Assembly (NCBI GenBank): GCA_031553755.1
Contig: JAVBKZ010000040.1
Coordinates: 1 to 5,776, forward strand
Direction of reading: 5' to 3'
DNA: 5,776 nucleotides
Origin: JAIRVZ01 sp031553755
GTDB lineage: Bacteria; Bacteroidota; Bacteroidia; Bacteroidales; Azobacteroidaceae
The notes beneath the pieces were generated by a model. The model was not told the DNA's origin. It made no database searches and saw nothing but the letters and a program-made list of their open reading frames with translations. The position numbers were made by a program, and so were the translations under genes. Below, in pieces: positions 1 to 4,980 of this stretch (the stretch's first letter is position 1; every line of letters begins with the position of its first letter).

Positions 1-129
1 ATCTCCTACCAGTAAATCAACCGTATACTCAGAAGAAACAAAAAGTGCAATTGCTCCAAAAAACAATAACAATAGTAATGTTATGCTTAATAAACAAATG
101 CCTATTATTCTTATTATTTTATTTTTCAT
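1..129 (-). CDS. Retropepsin-like aspartic peptidase paralogue, N-terminal fragment (third tandem copy)
   Basis: The first 43 codons of a gene running off the left edge. The reading frame is open from an ATG at 127-129 to base 1. The peptide begins MKNKIIRIIGICLLSI, followed by a Leu/Phe-rich membrane segment (about residues 9-31), and ends in TVDLLVGD. It matches the start of the 340-residue paralogue at 1232-2254 almost residue for residue, including TVDLLVGD. Relative to that copy it has a 9-nt deletion and a 6-nt insertion, both multiples of three, so the frame was kept and the copy is probably functional. The catalytic DTG motif would lie about 23 residues past the window edge and is not seen. 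The aspartic peptidase call rests wholly on similarity to its neighbour. A signal anchor with a periplasmic catalytic part is inferred. Confidence 0.82.
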   Translation of the reverse strand, partial: MKNKIIRIIGICLLSITLLLLLFFGAIALFVSSEYTVDLLVGD

Positions 130-147
130 TATGTTGAATTACTTCCC

Positions 148-222
148 TAGCCCCTCTCCAACCTCTCCCCAAGGGAGAGGCATAAACTCCTTCCCCTTGT
201 AGGGGAAGGTTGGGATGGGGGT
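148..222. repeat. Y-shaped palindromic repeat, copy 1 (two hairpins inside a closing stem)
   Basis: Two adjacent perfect hairpins lie between the second and third peptidase genes. The first is CCTCTCCC (162-169) pairing with GGGAGAGG (173-180) over a 3-nt loop. The second is CCTTCCCCT (189-197) pairing with AGGGGAAGG (201-209) over a 3-nt loop. Flanking arms CCCCTCTCCAACC (151-163) and GGTTGGGATGGGG (208-220) are complementary except for three positions and could close the structure. It is GC-rich against an AT-rich background and recurs at 2280-2369. No T-run follows on either strand, so a simple intrinsic terminator is unlikely. A dispersed REP/MITE-like element, possibly stabilising or processing mRNA between operon genes, is the best reading. 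Confidence 0.8.
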
Positions 223-241
223 AGATATATTTTCGAGATTT

Positions 242-1216
242 CTATTCTTCCATATACCGAATAACTTCTTTTTCATCTCCTGTCGGATGGCTATCACCTC
301 GATAATTAATCAATTTGACTTCCTTGTTTTTCGAATCGTAATACATTTTTTCAAATTGAAAAATGAAACTGGCTGTAATATAATTTTTCTTGTACCTATT
401 GTCATTCGCAAAGCTGATATTATGAAATTGAAAATTGTTAATCTTTAAACTGTCGTACAGAAACAGTTCAGAAAATTTAAAAAGCGCTTTGTTTTGTAGA
501 ATCGGATTACAGGCCAAATCATTTGTGATTGAAAAAGAAGGATATAGCAGGAATTTCATAGAATCCATCAATAAATTCGCTTTGTGAAAAAATCCGGTAT
601 CAAAAGTAAAAGGAACATTATTGCCGACGCTATCTAACTCCAACTCAATTATTGGTGTCCGACGAGGAATGCTGAAAGATAAACTCAAACCTGATAAATC
701 ATCATAATCAGGGATGTCAATTGCCCTTTTAGATACGGTCACTTTTGATTCTCGTAAATCAAAGAGCCAGTTATATTTGGCAATTAAGTCTTGCCCGATT
801 ACCCCTTTTATATATGTATCTCCAAGTTCCGCCAGCTCCATGTGTTTCGCGTTCATAACTCTAAAAGGGATATTAACGTGAAACTCGCCTAACCTGCAAA
901 AAACTTTTTCAATATTGAAAGAGTCAGTCATTTCACCATAAACTCCTTTTACTGTAATACGCTTTTTAGTACTTTTATTCCGAATCCTTAAAGATTCAAC
1001 AACATTCGGATCGATATCCGATTTAGAAGCGCCTGTGTCCCAAATAAAATAATAAGTACTGTCTTCAATTTCCAATGGAATAGCCAATTGATACTTTGCA
1101 GCATTGTCTTTTGTTATTACATCAAGGGTTGTTTGCCGATGACTGCTGCCATATATGTATATGGACAATACTATAGGCAATAACAAACAGATCAAAAGAA
1201 ATTGTGTAAATTTCAT
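242..1216 (-). CDS. Retropepsin-like aspartic peptidase with two DTG motifs (324 aa)
   Basis: Probable membrane-anchored aspartic endopeptidase. Residues 5-22 form a hydrophobic signal anchor or uncleaved signal peptide, so the catalytic part should be outside the cytoplasm. The first half holds the classical motif FIWDTGAS (Asp60) and ends in GVIGQDLI (138-145) and WLFDL (150-154), the order expected in retropepsin-like domains. A second FTFDTG (Asp206) starts another half that ends in FIFQFEKMYYD and a basic/acidic tail. This suggests a bilobed single chain, with two Asp residues forming one active site, rather than a dimer of a single domain; that is inference. The substrate is unknown. 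It lies 15 nt downstream of the 340-residue paralogue in the same direction, so co-transcription is very likely. The start at 1214-1216 is chosen because it directly precedes the signal anchor. A role in processing the nearby GG-leader peptide is possible but unproven. Confidence 0.85.
   Translation of the reverse strand: MKFTQFLLICLLLPIVLSIYIYGSSHRQTTLDVITKDNAAKYQLAIPLEIEDSTYYFIWDTGASKSDIDPNVVESLRIRNKSTKKRITVKGVYGEMTDSFNIEKVFCRLGEFHVNIPFRVMNAKHMELAELGDTYIKGVIGQDLIAKYNWLFDLRESKVTVSKRAIDIPDYDDLSGLSLSFSIPRRTPIIELELDSVGNNVPFTFDTGFFHKANLLMDSMKFLLYPSFSITNDLACNPILQNKALFKFSELFLYDSLKINNFQFHNISFANDNRYKKNYITASFIFQFEKMYYDSKNKEVKLINYRGDSHPTGDEKEVIRYMEE
268..385. repeat. Direct repeat, 3' end of peptidase genes (copy 1)
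   Basis: This stretch covers the last coding part of the 324-residue peptidase and is nearly identical, without gaps, to 1279-1396 in the neighbouring paralogue (constant offset of 1011). It encodes the shared C-terminal block from ITASFIFQFEKMYYDS through RGDSHPTGDEK. The central parts of the two genes are much more diverged, so the match suggests recent exchange between copies or strong constraint on this end. Confidence 0.85.
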
Positions 1217-1231
1217 ATCATTCTATTCTAC

Positions 1232-2254
1232 TTAGAGCAAGGTTGTTTCTTTTTCCGAGAAATAATCTTGAATAATTTTTTTTTCATCTCCTGTCGGATG
1301 GCTATCTCCTCGATAATTAATTAATTTTATTTCCTTGTTTTTCGAATCATAATACATTTTTTCAAATTGGAAAATGAAATTGGCTGTAATGTAATTACGT
1401 TCTTTATATGACTTTCTATTAAAAATGCTTACATTTTTTAATGGGAAATCATTGAGATAGATATTTTTACATAATATAATTTTCACCTCATCAGTAAACG
1501 AATCTTTTAGTTGCATTAAATTTTTATCTTCACACAAAAGAGAATCAATTGTTGTTTCGTCATTTATTATTAACGAAGGAAATAATTGATATGATATATT
1601 TCCCCAACATTCAAAACCGGTATCAAAGGCAAACGAATTCGAATTTAGGCCATTCAAATTCAAATCAACAAAAGGAATTCCTTTAAATATTGAATATGGT
1701 AAAATTAGTACTGTATCATCAACTTGATGGTTGATCGGAATTTGTTTTATTTTTCGGCTAAAAGTTACTTTGGCATTTTGCAGATCAAACAACCAATTGT
1801 AGCATGATATTACATTTTGGCCTATTATCCCCTTTACATACGGCCTCTTGACTGTGGACATTAATGAGTTGTCTATGATAAAAGAGATATCAATCTTTGA
1901 ATTACCCAGTTTACACTTGAGCTCACTTTTCGGAAAAATCTTTTCTACGACATCATCGACTCGCTCTATGCTTAAAAATAGCGAGTCAACTTTATTCCTT
2001 GAATTTAAGCCGGAAAAAAATTGTTTATCAATAACAGAAGTTCCGTAACCGGTGTCCCATAAAAAATAATACGTACTGTCTTCAATTTCTAATGGAATAA
2101 CAAATTGATGTTTGTTCCTTTCATCTCCTACCAGTAAATCAACTGTAGACTCAGAAGATCTGATATAAACAAAAAGTACAATTACTCCAAAAAACAATAG
2201 CAATATTATGCTTAATAAACAAATGCCTATTCTCCTTATTATTTTATTTTTCAT
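1232..2254 (-). CDS. Retropepsin-like aspartic peptidase paralogue with two DTG motifs (340 aa)
   Basis: Full-length paralogue of the downstream 324-residue peptidase. A basic N-terminus (MKNKIIRR) precedes a long hydrophobic anchor (about residues 9-31), which predicts an N-in, periplasm-facing protein. The first motif is FLWDTGYG (Asp67): the Asp is kept, but the usual Ala/Ser-Ser/Thr after DTG is replaced by Tyr-Gly. GIIGQNVI (142-149) and WLFDL (154-158) close the first half. The second motif is FAFDTG (Asp211). The C-terminal block FIFQFEKMYYDSKNKE with RGDSHPTGDEK is nearly identical to its neighbour's. It is the first peptidase after the peptide gene, separated from it by 142 nt holding the hairpin repeat. 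Activity could be altered by the changed flap or active-site context. The substrate is unknown, and the family call is confident while the specific role is not. Confidence 0.85.
   Translation of the reverse strand: MKNKIIRRIGICLLSIILLLFFGVIVLFVYIRSSESTVDLLVGDERNKHQFVIPLEIEDSTYYFLWDTGYGTSVIDKQFFSGLNSRNKVDSLFLSIERVDDVVEKIFPKSELKCKLGNSKIDISFIIDNSLMSTVKRPYVKGIIGQNVISCYNWLFDLQNAKVTFSRKIKQIPINHQVDDTVLILPYSIFKGIPFVDLNLNGLNSNSFAFDTGFECWGNISYQLFPSLIINDETTIDSLLCEDKNLMQLKDSFTDEVKIILCKNIYLNDFPLKNVSIFNRKSYKERNYITANFIFQFEKMYYDSKNKEIKLINYRGDSHPTGDEKKIIQDYFSEKETTLL
1279..1396. repeat. Direct repeat, 3' end of peptidase genes (copy 2)
   Basis: Partner of 268-385 at a constant offset of 1011. The match includes the segment around CTGTCGGATGGCTATC and the one around CAAATTG(A/G)AAAATGAAA. 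Differences are scattered single bases with no indels. Confidence 0.85.
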
Positions 2255-2265
2255 TATGTTGAATT
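2123..2265. repeat. Direct repeat of peptidase 5' end and upstream DNA, partner of 1-140
   Basis: This segment spans the start of the 340-residue peptidase gene and about 11 nt upstream of its ATG. It repeats at 1-140 with high identity apart from two indels (9 nt and 6 nt), both in frame. In both places a Y-shaped hairpin repeat follows directly upstream of the gene (2280-2369 and 148-222). The duplicated unit therefore appears to have been hairpin element plus gene start, or a whole gene with its upstream element. Confidence 0.85.
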
Positions 2266-2279
2266 TTACCTCCTCTTAA

Positions 2280-2369
2280 CCCCTCTCCAACCTCTCCCTA
2301 CAAGGGAGAGGCTTAAACTCCTTCCCCTTGTAGAGGAAGGTTGGGATGTAGGTCTCTTGTAGAGAGGGG
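2280..2369. repeat. Y-shaped palindromic repeat, copy 2
   Basis: Second copy of the element at 148-222, lying between the GG-leader peptide gene and the first peptidase gene. CCTCTCCC (2291-2298) pairs with GGGAGAGG (2304-2311). CCTTCCCCT (2320-2328) pairs with AGAGGAAGG (2332-2340) with one mismatch. A further TCTCT (2353-2357) pairs with AGAGA (2361-2365). CCCCTCTC (2280-2287) is perfectly complementary to GAGAGGGG (2362-2369) and could close the whole element, as an alternative to the third hairpin. No T-run follows on the transcribed strand. It may set relative expression of peptide and peptidases through RNA stability, but this is inference. Confidence 0.78.
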
Positions 2370-2396
2370 TACATAAATTAATTTCTGTCTTATATT

Positions 2397-2759
2397 TTAT
2401 GGTCTCTTAGGAGTTGTTTTTATTGTAGTGGTAGAATCTGTCTTTGTAATTTCAACCCCTATATTATCTCCCTCTACAGTTATTCCATCAGGAGTAGTTA
2501 TCTTTGTAGTAGATCCTTGACTTGCCGTTACAATTTCTGCAACAGCATGTCCTATTTCAGTTATAGCTTCCTTAACAGATTCTTTTATTGCGTCTTTTAC
2601 CACTTTCAAAGCTTTCGTTGCGTCTTCTACCCAATCATCTTTTCCTCCTGTAACTTTCGCCATTTGCATAGCATTTAAAGTTTCATCCGAAAACAGTTCA
2701 GTAGCTTCATTGTAATCCAACTTTAATTCTTCAAGACTTATTCGATTTGCTTTTTTCAT
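2397..2759 (-). CDS. Double-glycine leader peptide precursor with Thr-rich tail (120 aa)
   Basis: Likely precursor of a ribosomally made, exported peptide. Residues 1-39 look like a Bacteroidales GG leader: MKK, an acidic/leucine-rich stretch with ISLEELKL (7-14), LNAMQMAKVTGG (28-39), and a cleavage site predicted after Gly38-Gly39. The remaining 81 residues have two parts. Residues 44-79 form a probable amphipathic helix rich in Ala, Val, Lys and Glu. Residues 83-120 carry 12 Thr and 2 Ser, with two similar blocks (STTKITTP at 83-90 and STTTIKTTP at 109-117), ending KRP. There is no Cys anywhere, which excludes thioether or disulfide products. The start at 2757-2759 is the only ATG giving the full leader. 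It follows two glycosyltransferase genes and precedes the peptidases, all in the same direction. I recognise the leader class (the TIGR04149-like natural product precursors) but not the mature product. Modification by O-glycosylation of the Thr tail is inferred from context. Confidence 0.78.
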   Translation of the reverse strand: MKKANRISLEELKLDYNEATELFSDETLNAMQMAKVTGGKDDWVEDATKALKVVKDAIKESVKEAITEIGHAVAEIVTASQGSTTKITTPDGITVEGDNIGVEITKTDSTTTIKTTPKRP

Positions 2760-2948
2760 GTATTTAAAATTTTAATAGTTGCTTTTTTTAATTGTTTAAT
2801 TGTTGTATCTATCCTTTCAACAACCGAAACCACGTAAGTTTCAATTTAATTCCGTATTTTTGTAGCCTCCTTTCTTTTTTAGGAGCCGGGGGAAGTATTT
2901 ATGGATTCCCGCAAAAGTTTACATATTTTCCTTCCCCTTTTTCCTGTT
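2760..2948 (-). other. Leader between glycosyltransferase and peptide genes with alternative hairpins
   Basis: 189 nt without a convincing gene. Three possible stems are present: CTCCT (2867-2871) with AGGAG (2881-2885); GGGAA (2890-2894) with TTCCC (2906-2910); and GGGGAAG (2889-2895) with CTTCCCC (2931-2937). The last two share bases 2890-2894 and so exclude each other. None is followed by a clear U-run in the leftward transcript. I find no good TAnnTTTG box on the minus strand close to the peptide start, so the peptide is probably read through from the glycosyltransferase genes, with this leader as a possible attenuation or processing site. That is inference. Confidence 0.4.
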
Positions 2949-3932
2949 TTATTCCATAATTAAATGAATATCGTTTTCTCTTATTTTTTTATTCTGTTTA
3001 TTTTGTTTGGCCAATCGGTTATTGCTTTCTACAAATTCTTCGATGGGCAATTGAAGTATTTTGGATAAATATTTTTTTTCTTTTTTAATCTCTTTGTAGT
3101 TTTCTTTCAATATATTATACGCGTTTTCGAACCGTTCCCTATCCTCGGAACGGATTTTTTCAAATGCTTTTTGTTTGATGTTGAAAGGAAGCAGTAATTG
3201 GGCAAAATACAAGCGATTATATGTAAAATCGTTTATTGGATTGCCGTAAGGCGTTTCTTTCCTGTAAACATGTCCAACCACCCAGTCTTTAACCAACAAA
3301 CATTTTCCTCCTTCCATCCAAACCTTTGTGCTGATTAACTGTTCATCTATGCCATAGTGAATCAATCCCCTCAATCCATGCAGGTATTGCCAATAAGATT
3401 TTTCACAAGCGTAAGCGGCTCCCAAAATACAAGGGATTTCCACTATCCTTGCTTTAGGATTATCGTGTTTATTCCAATCCACTTTTAAATTATTCCATTG
3501 AATATAGGCGCCATAATTGGCAATATGATCTTTGGTAATAATTTCTCCCGACTCTTTTTTATTCAATACACGCGTTTGACTGCACAATACAGTTCTTGGG
3601 TATTTTTTCAATAATTTTATCAATCGTTTATCCCATCCTTTTTCGTAAAAGCGCATGTGTCCGTCTAATAAAAGGAAATAAGGAGTTTGGGATAAACCAA
3701 CGCCTTCATCGCGTGAGGCGGCAACACCTTTCCTTTCTTCATGCCGGATATAAGTTATTTGGCCGGGATGCTTTTTGGCTGTTTCTTCGTAGTCGAAACC
3801 ATCGGTACTGTTATCATTAATCAGGATGATATACGGCTTTGTTGTAGCTGTTTCCAACACAGAGTTTACGGTGTTTCCTATTTCGTTTCCTTCATTCAAA
3901 AAAGGAATAACAATAGTTAATTCTGATTTCAT
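2949..3932 (-). CDS. Glycosyltransferase resembling polypeptide GalNAc-transferases (327 aa)
   Basis: GT-A fold glycosyltransferase, likely cytoplasmic, transferring a sugar from a nucleotide donor. The N-terminus LTIVIPFLNEGNEI (5-18) and INDNSTD (38-44) are standard family 2 features. The metal site is FLLLDGH (86-92), a DxH rather than the usual DxD. Downstream, ILGAAYACEKSYW (169-181), then HYGIDEQLISTKVWMEGG (192-209) and VVGHVYRKETPYG (218-230), line up in order with the animal GalNAc-transferase segments of the type GG..A.D..YF, WGGEN.E.SF..W.CGG and VGHVFRK..PY. His221 would be the third metal ligand. The C-terminal 100 residues are basic and helical-looking, with no lectin repeat. 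The start is 3 nt after the upstream glycosyltransferase stop, so the two are coupled. The family 2/27-like call is strong. A peptide acceptor, namely the Thr-rich product of the next gene, is inferred. A polysaccharide or lipid acceptor remains possible. Confidence 0.85.
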   Translation of the reverse strand: MKSELTIVIPFLNEGNEIGNTVNSVLETATTKPYIILINDNSTDGFDYEETAKKHPGQITYIRHEERKGVAASRDEGVGLSQTPYFLLLDGHMRFYEKGWDKRLIKLLKKYPRTVLCSQTRVLNKKESGEIITKDHIANYGAYIQWNNLKVDWNKHDNPKARIVEIPCILGAAYACEKSYWQYLHGLRGLIHYGIDEQLISTKVWMEGGKCLLVKDWVVGHVYRKETPYGNPINDFTYNRLYFAQLLLPFNIKQKAFEKIRSEDRERFENAYNILKENYKEIKKEKKYLSKILQLPIEEFVESNNRLAKQNKQNKKIRENDIHLIME

Positions 3933-3935
3933 CGT

Positions 3936-4640
3936 TTATTGGGTAATATTCAGTTTATATTCCGATTTGATTTTATCGGTTATCTCTTTTTGTTCTTGTC
4001 GTTTGGTCATGGTAATCTGATTATTGTTTATACGATACCGGACAAGAATATCGGGAATATTATCTAATTTCAATCCATGATTTAACATAGTAAACCATAA
4101 TTTGTAATCTTCGGCATAAGTGTATTCGGATTTATATAAATAAGGTAGATTTTGAAGCGATTTTTTTCGTATCATCACAGTTGGGTGGGCAATCACATTG
4201 TATTCAAACAATTCTTTCATCGAAACAGTTGTTTCTTTCACTTTGGGAACATAAAAGCCTTTTCGGTTTCCGAAAAGTTCCATTCCTCCAGCCAATAAAT
4301 CAATTTCCGGATGATGTTCCATATAATTGTATTGAATCAACAAACGGTCTTCCATCATTACATCATCGGCATCCATTTTGGCCAAATATTTTCCTTGAGA
4401 TTTTTCTATGGCAAGATTCAGCGACTCAATATAATTATGATTGTTATGAAAGGGTTTGATTCGTTTATCCCGGAATGTATTGATTTTTTCTACCGTATCA
4501 TCAGTTGAGCCATCATCAACAATTATCAATTCGAAATTTTCAAATGATTGATTAAGAATACTTTTTATACATTCTTCTATAAAAGGAGAGGCATTATAGC
4601 AAGTCATGTATACAGAAATTTTACAAATAGCATCGTGCAT
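3936..4640 (-). CDS. Family 2 glycosyltransferase (234 aa)
   Basis: Inverting GT-A glycosyltransferase of family 2. Visible motifs in order: ISVYMTCYNASPFIEECI (about 8-25), IVDDGSTDDTV (nucleotide-binding DDGSTD), KMDADD (the DxD metal site), HPTVMIRKKSL, YAEDYKLW (the ED motif with a likely catalytic acid/base), and a closing VRYRINNNQIT. The protein is soluble, with no membrane segment, and is compact because it ends soon after the catalytic domain; many relatives run to 250-330 residues. Sugar and acceptor cannot be read from sequence. It is the first gene of the leftward operon, with the divergent regulator on the other side of a 340-bp gap, and its stop lies 3 nt before the GalNAc-transferase-like gene. 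A role adding a second sugar to the same acceptor is plausible but unproven. The start at 4638-4640 is favoured because it gives the full first beta strand. Confidence 0.9.
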   Translation of the reverse strand: MHDAICKISVYMTCYNASPFIEECIKSILNQSFENFELIIVDDGSTDDTVEKINTFRDKRIKPFHNNHNYIESLNLAIEKSQGKYLAKMDADDVMMEDRLLIQYNYMEHHPEIDLLAGGMELFGNRKGFYVPKVKETTVSMKELFEYNVIAHPTVMIRKKSLQNLPYLYKSEYTYAEDYKLWFTMLNHGLKLDNIPDILVRYRINNNQITMTKRQEQKEITDKIKSEYKLNITQ

Positions 4641-4668
4641 TAGTAGTGGTAGTTAAATTCAGTGCTTG

Positions 4669-4676
4669 CAAAGCTA
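4669..4676 (-). promoter_or_regulatory. Candidate -7 box for the leftward operon
   Basis: TAGCTTTG on the minus strand fits the Bacteroidota -7 consensus TAnnTTTG and ends 28 nt before the first glycosyltransferase ATG, predicting a short leader. No TTG-type -33 element stands at 19-21 nt upstream. A second fit, TACTTTTG, occurs at 4708-4715 and also lacks a good -33 partner. Such octamers arise easily in AT-rich DNA, so only one of them, or neither, may be used. Confidence 0.4.
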
Positions 4677-4792
4677 TAAAAATAAATTGATTTTTTACTT
4701 AATATCACAAAAGTACATCAATTAGTTTTTTATTATCTAAGTTATCCTGACTTTTTACAAAAGGCATAAAATAATAAATTTAACACAGAGTT

Positions 4793-4860
4793 ACACGGAG
4801 TAATTATTCACAGAGTGGATTAAGAGATACTTTGTGAAATAAACCCCTACGACTCCGTGT
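4793..4860. repeat. Nested inverted repeat in the divergent region
   Basis: The outer arms ACACGGAG (4793-4800) and CTCCGTGT (4853-4860) are perfectly complementary. The inner arms TTCACAGAGT (4808-4817) and ACTTTGTGAA (4829-4838) pair with one G-T type mismatch. The left part, starting with AACACAGAGTTACACGGAG (4782-4800), resembles CACAGAG-type intergenic sequences that I recall as common in Bacteroidota genomes. It could be a small non-coding repeat remnant or a regulator-binding dyad. Confidence 0.6.
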
Positions 4861-4916
4861 TTGATAAAAAAGTCGAGGCAAATTCAACCGTAAATTGAAA
4901 TAAATTATCAAAAACT

Positions 4917-4946
4917 TTTGCAGTTAACAAAAAAAACATATTTTTG
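4917..4946 (+). promoter_or_regulatory. Bacteroidota-type promoter of the regulator gene
   Basis: TTTG at 4917-4920 and TATTTTTG at 4939-4946 are separated by 18 nt, close to the consensus TTTG, 19-21 nt, TAnnTTTG used by the primary sigma factor in this phylum. Transcription would begin near 4951-4954, giving a leader of about 30 nt to the ATG at 4981. The sequence just before that ATG is AT-rich with no Shine-Dalgarno motif, as usual in the phylum. Confidence 0.65.
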
Positions 4947-4980
4947 CGTCTTTAATACACCATCATACAAATTTTAATTA

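Larger units (their letters stand above)
4641..4980. other. Divergent intergenic region
   Basis: 340 bp without a convincing gene, between the leftward glycosyltransferase operon and the rightward regulator gene. It holds the candidate minus-strand -7 boxes (4669-4676 and 4708-4715), a nested inverted repeat (4793-4860) and a good plus-strand promoter (4917-4946). Being shared by the operon and a likely regulator, it is the natural place for operators. Confidence 0.7.

Noticed and set aside
215..448. A 77-codon plus-strand ORF opposite the 3' end of the 324-residue peptidase.
   Set aside because: It lies antisense to the conserved C-terminal block of the peptidase; the composition is typical of a shadow frame and no family is recognisable.
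148..2369. The two hairpin repeats as a CRISPR or as intrinsic terminators.
   Set aside because: There are only two copies over 2 kb apart with no spacer array, and neither strand shows a T-run after a stem. The leftward genes on both sides look co-oriented and co-transcribed.
2397..2759. The peptide as a lanthipeptide, sactipeptide or pediocin-like bacteriocin.
   Set aside because: It contains no Cys, and the window has no lanthionine synthetase, radical SAM enzyme or disulfide-type core.
2901..2963. A 20-codon plus-strand ORF (MDSRKSLHIF...) preceded by TATTTTTG at 2855-2862 and a purine-rich stretch.
   Set aside because: It is very short, overlaps the 3' end of the glycosyltransferase gene, has no proper -33 element, and the hairpin arms explain the purine-rich stretch. 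Chance in AT-rich DNA is more likely.
3596..4508. Plus-strand open frames of 60-90 codons opposite the two glycosyltransferase genes.
   Set aside because: They are antisense shadows of two strongly motif-supported genes, have no recognisable domains, and lack promoters.
2949..4640. The two glycosyltransferases as part of a capsule or O-antigen cluster.
   Set aside because: Not excluded, but no flippase, polymerase, sugar-nucleotide enzyme or other polysaccharide gene is visible, and the downstream neighbours are a secreted-peptide precursor and peptidases.
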